NCBI GenBank assembly: GCA_003509805.1 | Contig: DOMV01000104.1 | Location: 2,264 to 28,435, forward strand | DNA: 26,172 bases | Source of the DNA: Planctomycetaceae bacterium | GTDB lineage: Bacteria > Planctomycetota > Planctomycetia > Pirellulales > Thermoguttaceae | Direction: 5' to 3' | Shown: positions 1 through 7,044 of the stretch, one piece after another | Layout: each line of letters starts with the position of its first letter | Position numbering within the stretch: position 1 is the first letter of the stretch | Translations under genes and position numbers: made by a program | Notes under the pieces: model-generated | The model's database searches: none | What the model saw: the letters and a program-made list of their open reading frames with translations, nothing else | Told to the model about the DNA's origin: nothing

Positions 1-271
1 CTCTCCGAGCAGTGTTGTTTCCGATGGGCAGGCTCCTGAATCGTCGGCTTCGGGAAATTTCAGCGGTCTTCAGTATATCACATGCCCCATGTCGGACGCA
101 AGAGCGGAATTCTCTTCGACGAGATACTGAAACAACTCGGTCCGGTGATTGCCAGGGCAAATTTCATCCGCATGCTGATTTAATTACGGGATATGAAAAA
201 CGGTCGCATTTTCGACAACCATCTTTCCGGCTTGCTGAAGGGGCAACCGACAGTCAACAAGACACGCAATC
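1..271. other. Contig-edge intergenic region
   Basis: No convincing gene is seen here. Positions 29-78 hold a copy of a second repeat family, described separately. After it come two very short open frames. One at 82-183 encodes 33 residues (starts MPHVGRKSG, ends FIRMLI). One at 193-279 encodes 28 residues (starts MKNGRIFDN) and overlaps the start of the SDR gene. Neither has a clear ribosome site or a recognisable family, so they are noted but not called. No good promoter was seen for the SDR gene. Confidence 0.5.
29..78 (-). repeat. Family-2 repeat, inverted copy at left window end
   Basis: The reverse complement of this 50-bp stretch matches 26123-26172 at 45 of 50 positions by eye. Both share a perfect core reading TGAAATTTCCCGAAGCCGAC, and both end in ATATACTG on the outside of the repeat. 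A more diverged copy lies at 6995-7034. The ATATACTG end resembles the TATACTGGAAACG end of the family-1 repeat, so the two families may be related. Confidence 0.75.
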
Positions 272-1072
272 ATGATTGATCCCGAAATCTCCGGTAAAGT
301 CGCTCTCGTGACCGGCGCCAATAGCGGCATCGGCGAGGTGATCGCCAAAACGCTCGCCGACCAAGGCGCACGGGTCGTCCTTCATTACCTTGCCGAATCA
401 CGTCTCAAGCCGGAAGCGGGAAAAACCTTTCTGTCGCCTGTGCCCGGCGAAAAGGCTGCGCATCGTGTGCGCAACGAAATCGTGTCGCAAGGCGGCTGCG
501 CGGAAATTTTGCCCGGCGAATTGACTGATCCGGAATTCCCGAAAGCGATTTTCGATTTCGCCGAAGCAACATTCGGGCCGGTTTCCATCCTGGTCAACAA
601 CGCCGCTCACGGCGAGTTGCCGGACGATCTTTTTTCAGCAACGCAGGATTCGTTTTTGAACGCTTTTCTCGTCAATGCCTGTGAGCCGGTGCTGCTCATC
701 AGGGAACTGGCCGAACGCATGAAAAAGCAAGAGCGAAGCGGAGGCCGGGTCGTCAATATCAGTACGGACGGGACTGGTTGCTTTCCCGGCCAGATTCATT
801 ACGGAGCGAGCAAGGCCGCTCTCGAAGCCTACACTCGCAGCCTTGCCGTCGAACTGGGGCCGGAGGGAATCACGATCAATACCGTTGCGCCGGGTCCTAT
901 TCAAACCGGGTGGATCGACGAAGCGTTGGAAAAGAAAGTGCTTCCGACGATTCCGTTGGGACGATTGGGAACGCCGCAAGACATTGCCGATGCCGTGCTG
1001 TTTCTCGTTTCCGCACAGGCAAGTTGGCTGACCGGACAGGTCATCAAGGTTGCCGGTGGGCATATCTTGTAA
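272..1072 (+). CDS. SDR-family NAD(P)-dependent oxidoreductase
   Basis: This is a 266-residue classical short-chain dehydrogenase/reductase. A Rossmann dinucleotide-binding motif TGANSGIG lies at residues 14-21 and NNAA at 109-112. The catalytic residues are Ser164 (in NIST), Tyr177 and Lys181 (YGASK). PG at 208-209 and the closing LTGQVIKVAGG are normal for FabG-like members. An unusual stretch at residues 40-64 (LAESRLKPEAGKTFLS) sits where the cofactor-selecting loop normally lies, so NAD versus NADP preference cannot be read. The ATG at 272 is the first in frame and has no close Shine-Dalgarno. The substrate is unknown. It converges on the 1254-2675 gene with a family-1 repeat between them. 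It could belong to the envelope module further right, but the sigma-factor pair separates them. Confidence 0.9.
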   Translation: MIDPEISGKVALVTGANSGIGEVIAKTLADQGARVVLHYLAESRLKPEAGKTFLSPVPGEKAAHRVRNEIVSQGGCAEILPGELTDPEFPKAIFDFAEATFGPVSILVNNAAHGELPDDLFSATQDSFLNAFLVNACEPVLLIRELAERMKKQERSGGRVVNISTDGTGCFPGQIHYGASKAALEAYTRSLAVELGPEGITINTVAPGPIQTGWIDEALEKKVLPTIPLGRLGTPQDIADAVLFLVSAQASWLTGQVIKVAGGHIL

Positions 1073-1100
1073 GTGCGTTTGTGAACACGCGCGGGGTACG

Positions 1101-1253
1101 GTATACTGGAAACGTGATGAAAACGCACATTTGGTCAAGTCCGCCTGCCGTACTCGCTCGCCCGTAACTTTGGTTCGCATAATGACCTGAACGGATCGGT
1201 CGAGCGGCAGGCGATTGTTCGCGGGAACGGTTTCAGGCCGTTTACGGTATATG
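1101..1253 (+). repeat. Family-1 dispersed palindromic repeat, full copy 1
   Basis: This copy begins TATACTGGAAACGTGATG and ends GGCCGTTTACGGTATATG. It carries the inner arms CCGCCTGCCG and GCGGCAGGCG near the middle. It lies between two convergent genes. It starts 28 bases after the SDR stop and its right end abuts the stop codon (TGA, minus strand, 1254-1256) of the membrane protein. Its right half is the GGGAACGG subtype, like copies at 10081 and 23779. Confidence 0.9.
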
Positions 1254-2675
1254 TCAGTCCGAAAACGGCTTTGGTCGCACTTTGGATGGATGGGAAGCCG
1301 AGACCGACCGCAGGAACGGGCGGATCGTTTCCGAGGTCAAATCCCGGTTTTTCACTGGGAAAAAACGGAAGAACGTTCGATCTCCGGCGATCAGAACATT
1401 TTGACCGCGAATCACTTCCGGCGCTTCGGGGCAGGCGACGAGGTGGTTGTTTTCGCCGTGTAGCAGGTCGTACCAGGCTTGTGGAATCCCGCCTGGCTCA
1501 GCCCGTGACGATGCGGAGCCGTCGGACGCAAAATTGACAAGCTGGATGGCGGACGAGACGTTCAGCAACATCGCTGATTCTTCCCCGGAAACAGGCGGCT
1601 TGGAAACGAGGGTCATGGCGTTCGGAAAAAGGGCGGCCGGCGCGTTTTCCGGGATACGGTCCGCGGCGATACCGTTCTCGGAGATGCCTTCTTCGAAAAT
1701 GCGGTTCCCGGTGGTTGCGGCAGTGACGGGAACCAGCGAAAGGATCGGCTCGTGGAGGTTGCCCTGATCGACGGAATGCCAGGTCGCTTTTTTGGGATCG
1801 AACCGGAGGTAGGCGTTGCGCGACGCGTCGGCGGACACTTTATCCTGAATTTGGCTCAGATAGTTCGACCCTTGGCTCATCTCGCGCATTTTCGTCTGGA
1901 AAACGACGGCAATAATCCGGTCTTTGGCATAGTTCAGTACGGGATATGCGGCGATTGCCAACAAGAGACCGGCGACCAGCGAAACGGTGAAATCCAGAAT
2001 GCGCCTGGATTTAGGGAATTCTTGCAGATCGTCGCACCGGTTCGCCCGGGGTTGCGGAAGAGGACGGGATGGTCTTTTGGACGAGGATTTGGCCGTCTGT
2101 CGGGGAGAACAGGGGCGTGAAAAGGGAAGTTCGTGAACGGTTGAGGAAGTGATGGCCACATCAGTCGTTTGGGAAGACGGCGTAAGTTGCGGTGTCGGTT
2201 TCCAGTCGGGCAAAGGCGTCTCCAGGGCTTTCCGTTTGGCGTCGACATGTTTCATTTCGGCGTCGACGTGTGCCCAGATGTGGTCGCACGTTCTTCGGGC
2301 AAGACCCTCCGGGGGGTCTTCGTCGTAATAGCCGCAAAACAGGGAAAGCGGAATGATTTCTTCCGGGCCGAATTCCGTTTTTCCGACGACGGGTATGGCA
2401 GCCGGTATTTCAGCCGAGATCTCAGCCGATATCTCAGCCGAGATGACAGCGGAAATGTCCCCGTCCGCCAAACCCTGATTTTCAAGGTCGTTCGTGCCCG
2501 CCGATGGTGTTGCGTGCGCCGGAGGACCGGAATCCGGGATTTCTTCGGATTCGGCATGAACGGAACCGGAGGCAAGCATCGCATTAAGTCGGTCCTGAAG
2601 TCGCCGGGAAACTTTTTGTTCGGAACACGGTGTATTCGGAACACGACCGAACAGAATTTGTCGACGTACGTCCAT
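1254..2675 (-). CDS. Single-pass membrane protein paired with ECF sigma factor (possible anti-sigma or pseudopilin-like)
   Basis: This 473-residue protein is not assigned to a family with confidence. Residues 1-220 are hydrophilic, and residues 75-95 repeat ISAE/ISAV from a 12-bp tandem repeat. Residues 110-138 (SLFCGYYDEDPPEG then AHVDAEM) loosely resemble the acidic N-terminal segment of planctomycete anti-sigma proteins. One membrane helix lies at about 226-249 (FTVSLVAGLLLAIAAYPVL), leaving a C-terminal domain of about 220 residues that would be outside the inner membrane. The end, QNVLIAGDRTFFRF, recalls the QNVLFxDGHVxF close of the planctomycete H-X9-DG pseudopilin-like family. It lies downstream of the ECF gene in the same direction, 210 bases away. 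An anti-sigma or sensor role is inferred from position. The start ATG at 2675 has only a weak AAGAGA upstream. Confidence 0.7.
   Translation of the reverse strand: MDVRRQILFGRVPNTPCSEQKVSRRLQDRLNAMLASGSVHAESEEIPDSGPPAHATPSAGTNDLENQGLADGDISAVISAEISAEISAEIPAAIPVVGKTEFGPEEIIPLSLFCGYYDEDPPEGLARRTCDHIWAHVDAEMKHVDAKRKALETPLPDWKPTPQLTPSSQTTDVAITSSTVHELPFSRPCSPRQTAKSSSKRPSRPLPQPRANRCDDLQEFPKSRRILDFTVSLVAGLLLAIAAYPVLNYAKDRIIAVVFQTKMREMSQGSNYLSQIQDKVSADASRNAYLRFDPKKATWHSVDQGNLHEPILSLVPVTAATTGNRIFEEGISENGIAADRIPENAPAALFPNAMTLVSKPPVSGEESAMLLNVSSAIQLVNFASDGSASSRAEPGGIPQAWYDLLHGENNHLVACPEAPEVIRGQNVLIAGDRTFFRFFPVKNRDLTSETIRPFLRSVSASHPSKVRPKPFSD
2408..2455 (-). repeat. 12-bp tandem repeat inside coding region
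   Basis: There are four units of 12 bp, consensus TCTCAGCCGAGA on the plus strand, at 2408, 2420, 2432 and 2444. The last unit is diverged. On the minus strand they encode the ISAE/ISAV peptide run at residues 75-90 of the membrane protein. The unit length keeps the reading frame. Confidence 0.85.
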
Positions 2676-2753
2676 GGGAGCGTTATCTCTTGATGTTCAG
2701 GTAAAAACACATTATTCGAAAAGCCGGGAACACGATTCGACGTCGATTCAGGG

Positions 2754-2827
2754 GCGACCGCCGTTGCACTCACGGTCGGGAGGCAGGCGATTATTCGCGG
2801 GAGGATTGTCAGGCCGTTTACGGTATC
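2754..2827 (+). repeat. Family-1 repeat, truncated copy
   Basis: The right half is clear: GAGGCAGGCGATTATTCGCG, then GGGAGGATTGTCAGGCCG and TTTACGGTAT. To its left only CCGTTGCACTCAC of the left arm remains, and the central loop is gone. The left terminus is not recognisable. CGACCG at 2755 and CGGTCG at 2773 can still pair. It sits between the ECF sigma gene and its downstream membrane-protein gene. Confidence 0.75.
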
Positions 2828-2885
2828 CATCGGCGCCAGTGCGACATGCACGCCGACTTCGATATAAAATGCGAACAATTCCGAC

Positions 2886-3524
2886 TTAAACGTACGATTC
2901 TTCCGAGAGGAGGCGATTGAGTTTCTTGACGGCGGCGCTCAACCGGCTTTTGACCGTTCCGAACGGGATGCCAAGCGATTCGGCGGCTTCCTGATACATC
3001 ATTCCTTCAAAATACACGAGATAGAGGGCCTGCTTGAGTATCTGGGGAAGATGCTGCAACGCTTCCCGTACCTCCCTGGCTCGTTCGTCTTTCAGCGTCC
3101 TTTCCAAGGGTGTGAGGTCGTCCGATGGAATCGAATCGGCGAATCCCGAGGTGGGATTGTCATACTTTTCACCGCATGTGTCAAGACTGACCGCGGGTTG
3201 CCGCCGGTTTTTGCGGCGAATATCGATAGCCTGGTTGGTGGCGATGCGATAAAGCCAAGGCCGGAACATCCGTCCTTCCTCAAATTGCTCCCCTTTCAGG
3301 TGAATCTGGAGGAATGTCGATTGAAACGCGTCTTCCGCCATTTCCGCATTGCCGAGGTAATGTCGAAGATAATTGTAGAGTTCGCGCTCATAGCGTTGAA
3401 CGAGCTCTTCAAAAACTTCCCGCCGCTGCGTAACCCGATAATCGAGAAGAAGTTCCTCATCGGTCCAGTAAGTGAGCGTTTCCCCAAACGAGCGGGGCGA
3501 CGTTTTTTCGGCAATCGCGTACAT
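2886..3524 (-). CDS. RNA polymerase sigma factor, ECF subfamily
   Basis: This is a 212-residue sigma-70 family factor of the extracytoplasmic-function type. Region 2 spans about residues 22-107, with ELYNYLRHYLGNAEMAEDAFQ, the helix RPWLYRIATNQAIDIRRK and its DNA-contacting basic tail. Region 4 spans about 150-207, with LPQILKQALYLVYFEGM and the helix-turn-helix AAESLGIPFGTVKSRL. Length is normal for the family. I chose the ATG at 3524 (MYAIAEK), which has AGGTG four bases upstream, over a TTG 39 bases earlier. The downstream membrane protein probably belongs to the same circuit. Which promoters it recognises cannot be read here. Confidence 0.95.
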   Translation of the reverse strand: MYAIAEKTSPRSFGETLTYWTDEELLLDYRVTQRREVFEELVQRYERELYNYLRHYLGNAEMAEDAFQSTFLQIHLKGEQFEEGRMFRPWLYRIATNQAIDIRRKNRRQPAVSLDTCGEKYDNPTSGFADSIPSDDLTPLERTLKDERAREVREALQHLPQILKQALYLVYFEGMMYQEAAESLGIPFGTVKSRLSAAVKKLNRLLSEESYV

Positions 3525-3930
3525 GATGCACCTACGTTTCTGCTGGGGAAATGTTCGAAGCAATTTCGAAATTTTCCTGATCTTCCTTAATCGTACCAGA
3601 AAATTACAGGATAAGGTCCTCGGGGTGAGCGGTTTACCCTCCGTGTGGCTTATGAGAACCGGTGTGGCAGCCCCATCCTGTCTTCACATTGTTGCATAAG
3701 TATCAAGCACAATGCGTGCCAAATCGGATCAAAAAAACACGAAATTTCTCATGTCATTGAAAATAAAGCGTTTGTAGTTTTTCGTCCGGGGCAGTGATCG
3801 CCGCAATGCCTGGAAATGGAATGGTTGATACCGTACTATTGTAATTCTTACCGTGCAACTATTGCAAATCCGGGAAGGCATCGACGCCGGAAAGGTAAGA
3901 TTTACGAAGAGCACCGTGAGTCACCGTCCG
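3525..3930. other. Intergenic region upstream of the ECF gene
   Basis: This is 406 bases of moderately AT-rich sequence between the divergent ECF gene and the repeat at 3931. It should carry the ECF promoter on the minus strand, but no box pair was convincing. No long open frame looks coding, and no tRNA or strong terminator was seen. Confidence 0.4.
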
Positions 3931-4080
3931 TACTATACTGGAAACGCGGTGAAATTGGTTGTCTGGTGAAGACCGCTTGTTGCACTCACTACAACATCCT
4001 TGTAAATATCGGGTTGCACGCCTCGTTCGAGCGGCAGGCGATTGTTCGCGGGAGGATTATCATGCAGTTTAGGTATAAAT
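3931..4080 (+). repeat. Family-1 dispersed palindromic repeat, full copy 2 (diverged left half)
   Basis: It starts TACTATACTGGAAACGCGG and ends near TTTAGGTATAAATAG. The right arm CGTTCGAGCGGCAGGCGATT is intact, but the left arm is changed to CCGCTTGTTG, which weakens the stem. The right half is the GGGAGGATTATCATG subtype. This is the only full copy not touching a 3' gene end. It lies between divergent genes, upstream of the promoter at 4150. Confidence 0.85.
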
Positions 4081-4149
4081 AGTGAGAAAAACGACTTCAC
4101 AAAACGTTCGGGTTAATCTTCTTGTATCGGTTATGCCGAAAAATTGGTA

Positions 4150-4178
4150 TTGACGGAATGTGCTGAAACGGCTAATCT
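4150..4178 (+). promoter_or_regulatory. Predicted sigma-70 type promoter for the 4293 gene
   Basis: TTGACG at 4150-4155 and TAATCT at 4173-4178 are separated by 17 bases. Transcription would begin near 4185 and read through the inverted half-repeat at 4206-4259 before the ATG at 4293. It is the best box pair in this gap and could drive the small membrane protein, aminotransferase and nucleotidyltransferase genes. Confidence 0.5.
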
Positions 4179-4205
4179 TCCACAGAGTTTACCATATTTA
4201 TACTT

Positions 4206-4259
4206 CGAACGGCAAGCGGACGTGACCGAATGTCCGTTTTCACCGTGTTTTCAGTATAT
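4206..4259 (-). repeat. Family-1 repeat, left half only, inverted
   Basis: It reads CGGCAAGCGGACGTGACCGA, then ATGTCCGTTTTCACCGTG and TTTTCAGTATAT. This is the reverse complement of the left half of the family-1 repeat, from the inner arm to the terminus. The right half is absent. It would lie in the 5' untranslated leader of the gene at 4293 if the promoter at 4150 is used. Confidence 0.8.
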
Positions 4260-4292
4260 CCCTTCTTTCAAGGATGAAAGGATCGGTTGACA

Positions 4293-4553
4293 ATGAATGT
4301 CTTTCCGTTTTTTGCCTATCTTGACCCGGGTACGTTGACATTTCTCATGCAATGCCTTGTCGGCGTCATCGTCGGCGGAGCGCTTTCCATGCGTATGTTT
4401 TGGACGGGTATCAAGATACGTGTCGCATCGCTTTTCGGCTTTCGCGGAAAATCGTCGCAAACACCGCAAACGTCGCAGCATGGCGATGAAGCCCGGGAAA
4501 CGCTCTCGTTTCCGCAGGAAAACGATTCGAACGAAAATCGTCGTGCGGCCTGA
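4293..4553 (+). CDS. Small YLDPGT-motif membrane protein of envelope/polysaccharide clusters
   Basis: This 86-residue protein has the start-proximal motif YLDPGT (residues 9-14), one hydrophobic helix (about 13-34), and a basic segment WTGIKIRV. This matches a widespread but poorly characterised family of small membrane proteins with the pattern YLDPGTGS, helix, then W..IK. Members are usually found beside sulfatase-fold membrane transferases and polysaccharide genes. Here the last motif residues read TLT instead of GS. The tail after residue 52 is hydrophilic. The ATG at 4293 has AAAGGA about 10 bases upstream. A TTG two codons earlier is a less likely start. It leads the run that includes the LTA-synthase-like gene at 7045, which supports membership in one module. 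Confidence 0.75.
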   Translation: MNVFPFFAYLDPGTLTFLMQCLVGVIVGGALSMRMFWTGIKIRVASLFGFRGKSSQTPQTSQHGDEARETLSFPQENDSNENRRAA

Positions 4554-4599
4554 TGTTTTCCTTGCGAGAATCCTGAATGGCCGCCATTTTTGATTTGAC

Positions 4600-5958
4600 A
4601 TGTACGATCCTACTCCATACCAGGTCGATTTGACACGCTTTCCCGAATTTCGCACTGCGGAAGTGCCCGGTCCGCGAAGCCGGGAACTGCACCGGCGGAT
4701 GGAGCGGCATTTGAAAGGATTTTCCGATCATGTCCGGCTCTTTCCGGCAGCCTTCGAAAAAGGGTACGGTTGCCTCCTGGAAGATGCGGATGAGAATGTC
4801 TATATCGACTTTTCCGGAGGTGTGCATGTCACGACGCTCGGACATTGCCATCCCAAAATTTCCGAGGCGATTGCCCGGTATGCCTCGCGGCTGATGAACG
4901 CCCATGATTTCGCGAGCGAGATCAAAGTTCGGCTCCTTGAAAAGTTGGCCCAAACGCTGCCGGGCGATTTTACCGGATTTCAACTGTACGACGCCGGAAC
5001 GGTCGCCGTGGAAAACGGGCTCCGGCTTGCCAGGGCGATCACGGGTCGCCAGGAATTCGTCGGCGGTTTCACCGATTTTCATGGTAAAACAGGCCATGCC
5101 GCGGGGATTTCCCGGACGAATATCTACAGCGGTCCGAGCCGTGCTCCCGGTTTTTACATGTTGCCGCGACCCGATCTTTACCGGCCTTGGTGGACCCGGT
5201 CCGACGGAACACCGGACACCGAAAAATACCTGGAATACTACGCCGCTTTCCTGAAAGAAGGAACGACCGGCCAAGTCGCCGCCTTCGTCCTGGAACCGAT
5301 CCAAGGCTGGGCGGGAAGCGTGATTCCGGCCGATGATTTTTTTCCGAAGCTCAAACCGTTCCTCGAAAAACGCGGTATTCTCCTGTTCGCCGACGAAATC
5401 CTGACCGGTTTCGGACGGACCGGCAGCATGTTGTGCATGGAACATTGGGACGTTCTTCCCGATATCGTCACGCTCGGTAAAGGATTCGGCAACGGTTTCC
5501 CCGTGACCGCCCTGGCCGTGCGACGCGAATATGAAGATTTTATGGGCCGCTTCAGCGCCGGCAACACCTACGGAGGCAACCCGATGGCCTGTGCCGCAGC
5601 ACTCGCTTCCATGGAAGTCATCGAAGAGGAAAGCCTGCTCGAACACGCCCGGGATATCGAAGCCGTTTTCCGCAAGCGCACTGCCGCATGGACCGGGAGA
5701 TATCGGACACTCGGCGATGTCCGGGTCAAGGGTTGCCTGGCCGGCCTTGAGTTCGTCAAAGATAAAACGACAAAAGAACCTTTCCCTGAAGTGGGAGAGC
5801 GCGTTTATATGAAAGCGGCCCGTAACGGGGTCGTCTGCATCCCGGCCGGTTCGATTCTCCGTATCAGCCCGGCGATCGTCATACCCGAGGATGTGTTAAT
5901 CAAGGGCCTCGATATCATTGAAGAGGCAATCGCCGAAACGGAGGCGGAACCTGACTGA
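4600..5958 (+). CDS. Class III pyridoxal-phosphate aminotransferase
   Basis: This 452-residue fold-type I PLP enzyme belongs to the ornithine/acetylornithine/glutamate-semialdehyde aminotransferase group (class III). Asp265 in FADEILTGFGRTG should contact the pyridine nitrogen, and Lys294 in TLGKGFGNGFPV should form the Schiff base. The N-terminal region has the usual DxxGNxYIDF-like motif as DADENVYIDFSGG. The normally conserved SGTEA loop reads AGTVA at residues 132-136, so the usual Glu is Val. The gene lies between the small membrane protein (47 bases upstream) and the nucleotidyltransferase (about 100 bases downstream), all on the plus strand. It probably aminates an oxo or aldehyde precursor for the activated group. 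The substrate is unknown. There is no clear ribosome site at the ATG. Confidence 0.9.
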   Translation: MYDPTPYQVDLTRFPEFRTAEVPGPRSRELHRRMERHLKGFSDHVRLFPAAFEKGYGCLLEDADENVYIDFSGGVHVTTLGHCHPKISEAIARYASRLMNAHDFASEIKVRLLEKLAQTLPGDFTGFQLYDAGTVAVENGLRLARAITGRQEFVGGFTDFHGKTGHAAGISRTNIYSGPSRAPGFYMLPRPDLYRPWWTRSDGTPDTEKYLEYYAAFLKEGTTGQVAAFVLEPIQGWAGSVIPADDFFPKLKPFLEKRGILLFADEILTGFGRTGSMLCMEHWDVLPDIVTLGKGFGNGFPVTALAVRREYEDFMGRFSAGNTYGGNPMACAAALASMEVIEEESLLEHARDIEAVFRKRTAAWTGRYRTLGDVRVKGCLAGLEFVKDKTTKEPFPEVGERVYMKAARNGVVCIPAGSILRISPAIVIPEDVLIKGLDIIEEAIAETEAEPD

Positions 5959-6059
5959 TCCGTTCGAACCCTTTCGTTGTCGGACACGATCACTCCGACA
6001 CGACCATATCCGAACGATCATTATCGCAATACCAACCGCAGTAACCCGCGAGAATTACA

Positions 6060-6800
6060 ATGAAATACGTGCTCATGGCCGCCGGAAGGGGAACCCGTCT
6101 GCAACCGTTTACGAACGACATGCCCAAATGTCTCGTTCAACTGACCCCGTCGGAAACGATCATCGAACGCTGCATCCGCCTGGTAAAAAAATACGACCCC
6201 AAAGGCGAGATTATCGTCATTGGCGGCTTCGAGTACGACAAACTGCGCGACGTCGTCGGCGACACATGCCGATGTGTCCGCAATCCCTTTTTCAAGGTCA
6301 CCAACAGCATCGCCTCGATCTGGATGGCCCGCGACATGATCGGCCGCGACGATCACCTGGTCACGTTCAACGCCGACGTTGTTTTCGACGAAGAGATTGC
6401 CCGGCGGATTTGTCGCCCCCCGCAGCGAACCGCCGTCCTGTACGATTCGACGATCACGGAAAACGGCGATTACAACGTCCAGATACACAACGACCGGGTC
6501 GTTATCATGGGCAAAGAGCTGAAAACCTATTCAGGGGAATACGTCGGGATCACCCGGATCCATCGCCGCGACATGGGTAGGGTGTTCGACGAAATGAACC
6601 ACATGGTCCTGAACGACATGTACGATCAATGGTTCGAAAGTACGCTCGTCCGCCTGATCCTGCATCGCATGATGGAAATCGGCGGCGACGACATCGCCGG
6701 TTGCCGTTGGTCGGAAATCGACGATATCGGCAACGTGTTCAAGGTTCGCGCGATCATCCAGGAAGAATCGGACACGCTGCGATTCAAAAACGCCGCGTGA
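6060..6800 (+). CDS. Nucleotidyltransferase, LicC-like (sugar/phosphocholine/phosphonate cytidylyltransferase family)
   Basis: This 246-residue protein has an N-terminal nucleotide-binding signature AAGRGTRLQPFT (7-18) followed by MPKCLVQL with Lys23. This arrangement is typical of LicC-type and other sugar-phosphate nucleotidyltransferases. FNADVVFDEE supplies the metal-binding Asp, and a second acidic site is likely in EIDDIGN near the end. Length is right for a single-domain cytidylyltransferase. It probably activates a small phosphorylated compound as a CMP or UDP derivative. The choice among phosphocholine, aminoethylphosphonate and a sugar phosphate cannot be made from sequence alone. 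It is followed directly by a family-1 repeat and a terminator, so it likely closes the first transcription unit. Confidence 0.85.
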   Translation: MKYVLMAAGRGTRLQPFTNDMPKCLVQLTPSETIIERCIRLVKKYDPKGEIIVIGGFEYDKLRDVVGDTCRCVRNPFFKVTNSIASIWMARDMIGRDDHLVTFNADVVFDEEIARRICRPPQRTAVLYDSTITENGDYNVQIHNDRVVIMGKELKTYSGEYVGITRIHRRDMGRVFDEMNHMVLNDMYDQWFESTLVRLILHRMMEIGGDDIAGCRWSEIDDIGNVFKVRAIIQEESDTLRFKNAA

Positions 6801-6950
6801 TTGTACTGGAAACACGATGAAAACGAACAGTTGGTCACGTTCGCCTGTCGCACTTGCTTGTCACAACTTTTGTTGATGCAAGCATTGACGCTGACATTTC
6901 GAGCGGCAGGCGATTGTTCGCGGGAGGATTGTCATGCCGTTTACGGTATG
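6801..6950 (+). repeat. Family-1 dispersed palindromic repeat, full copy 3
   Basis: It starts TTGTACTGGAAACACGATG immediately after the stop codon (6798-6800) of the nucleotidyltransferase and ends TTTACGGTATG. The right arm TCGAGCGGCAGGCGATTG is intact and the left arm reads CGCCTGTCGC. It is the GGGAGGATTGTCATG subtype, which contains a ribosome-site-like GGAGG followed by a five-codon frame (MPFTV, stop). Confidence 0.9.
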
Positions 6951-6952
6951 AT

Positions 6953-6984
6953 CCGCCTGTTTATCCTTCAGGCGGCGTTGTTTT
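6953..6984 (+). terminator. Predicted rho-independent terminator
   Basis: CCGCCTG at 6953-6959 and CAGGCGG at 6969-6975 form a perfect 7-bp stem with a 9-base loop. The following tract CGTTGTTTT is an imperfect U-run. It lies just after the repeat downstream of the nucleotidyltransferase gene and would separate it from the membrane transferase at 7045. Confidence 0.55.
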
Positions 6985-6994
6985 CGAAGGGCAG

Positions 6995-7034
6995 GTCGGC
7001 TTCAGGAAATTGCAACCGTTTTCAGCATATTCAC
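6995..7034 (-). repeat. Family-2 repeat, diverged copy
   Basis: GTCGGCTTCAGGAAATTGCA then ACCGTTTTCAGCATATTCAC aligns with 46-81, which reads GTCGGCTTCGGGAAATTTCA then GCGGTCTTCAGTATATCAC, with small gaps. It lies between the terminator and the start of the membrane transferase gene, so it may contribute to that gene's leader. Confidence 0.5.
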
Positions 7035-7044
7035 GTAGGTTTTT

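Noticed and set aside
12..275. 87-codon open frame at the left edge
   Set aside because: Its first third is read out of the family-2 repeat, and the rest has no family resemblance or ribosome site.
2252..2878. 208-codon minus-strand frame between the ECF gene and the membrane protein
   Set aside because: It overlaps the membrane protein in another frame, runs through the truncated repeat and is Arg/Pro-rich.
4411..5646. 411-codon minus-strand open frame opposite the aminotransferase
   Set aside because: It is a shadow of a real gene and spans the end of the small membrane protein gene; no family resemblance.
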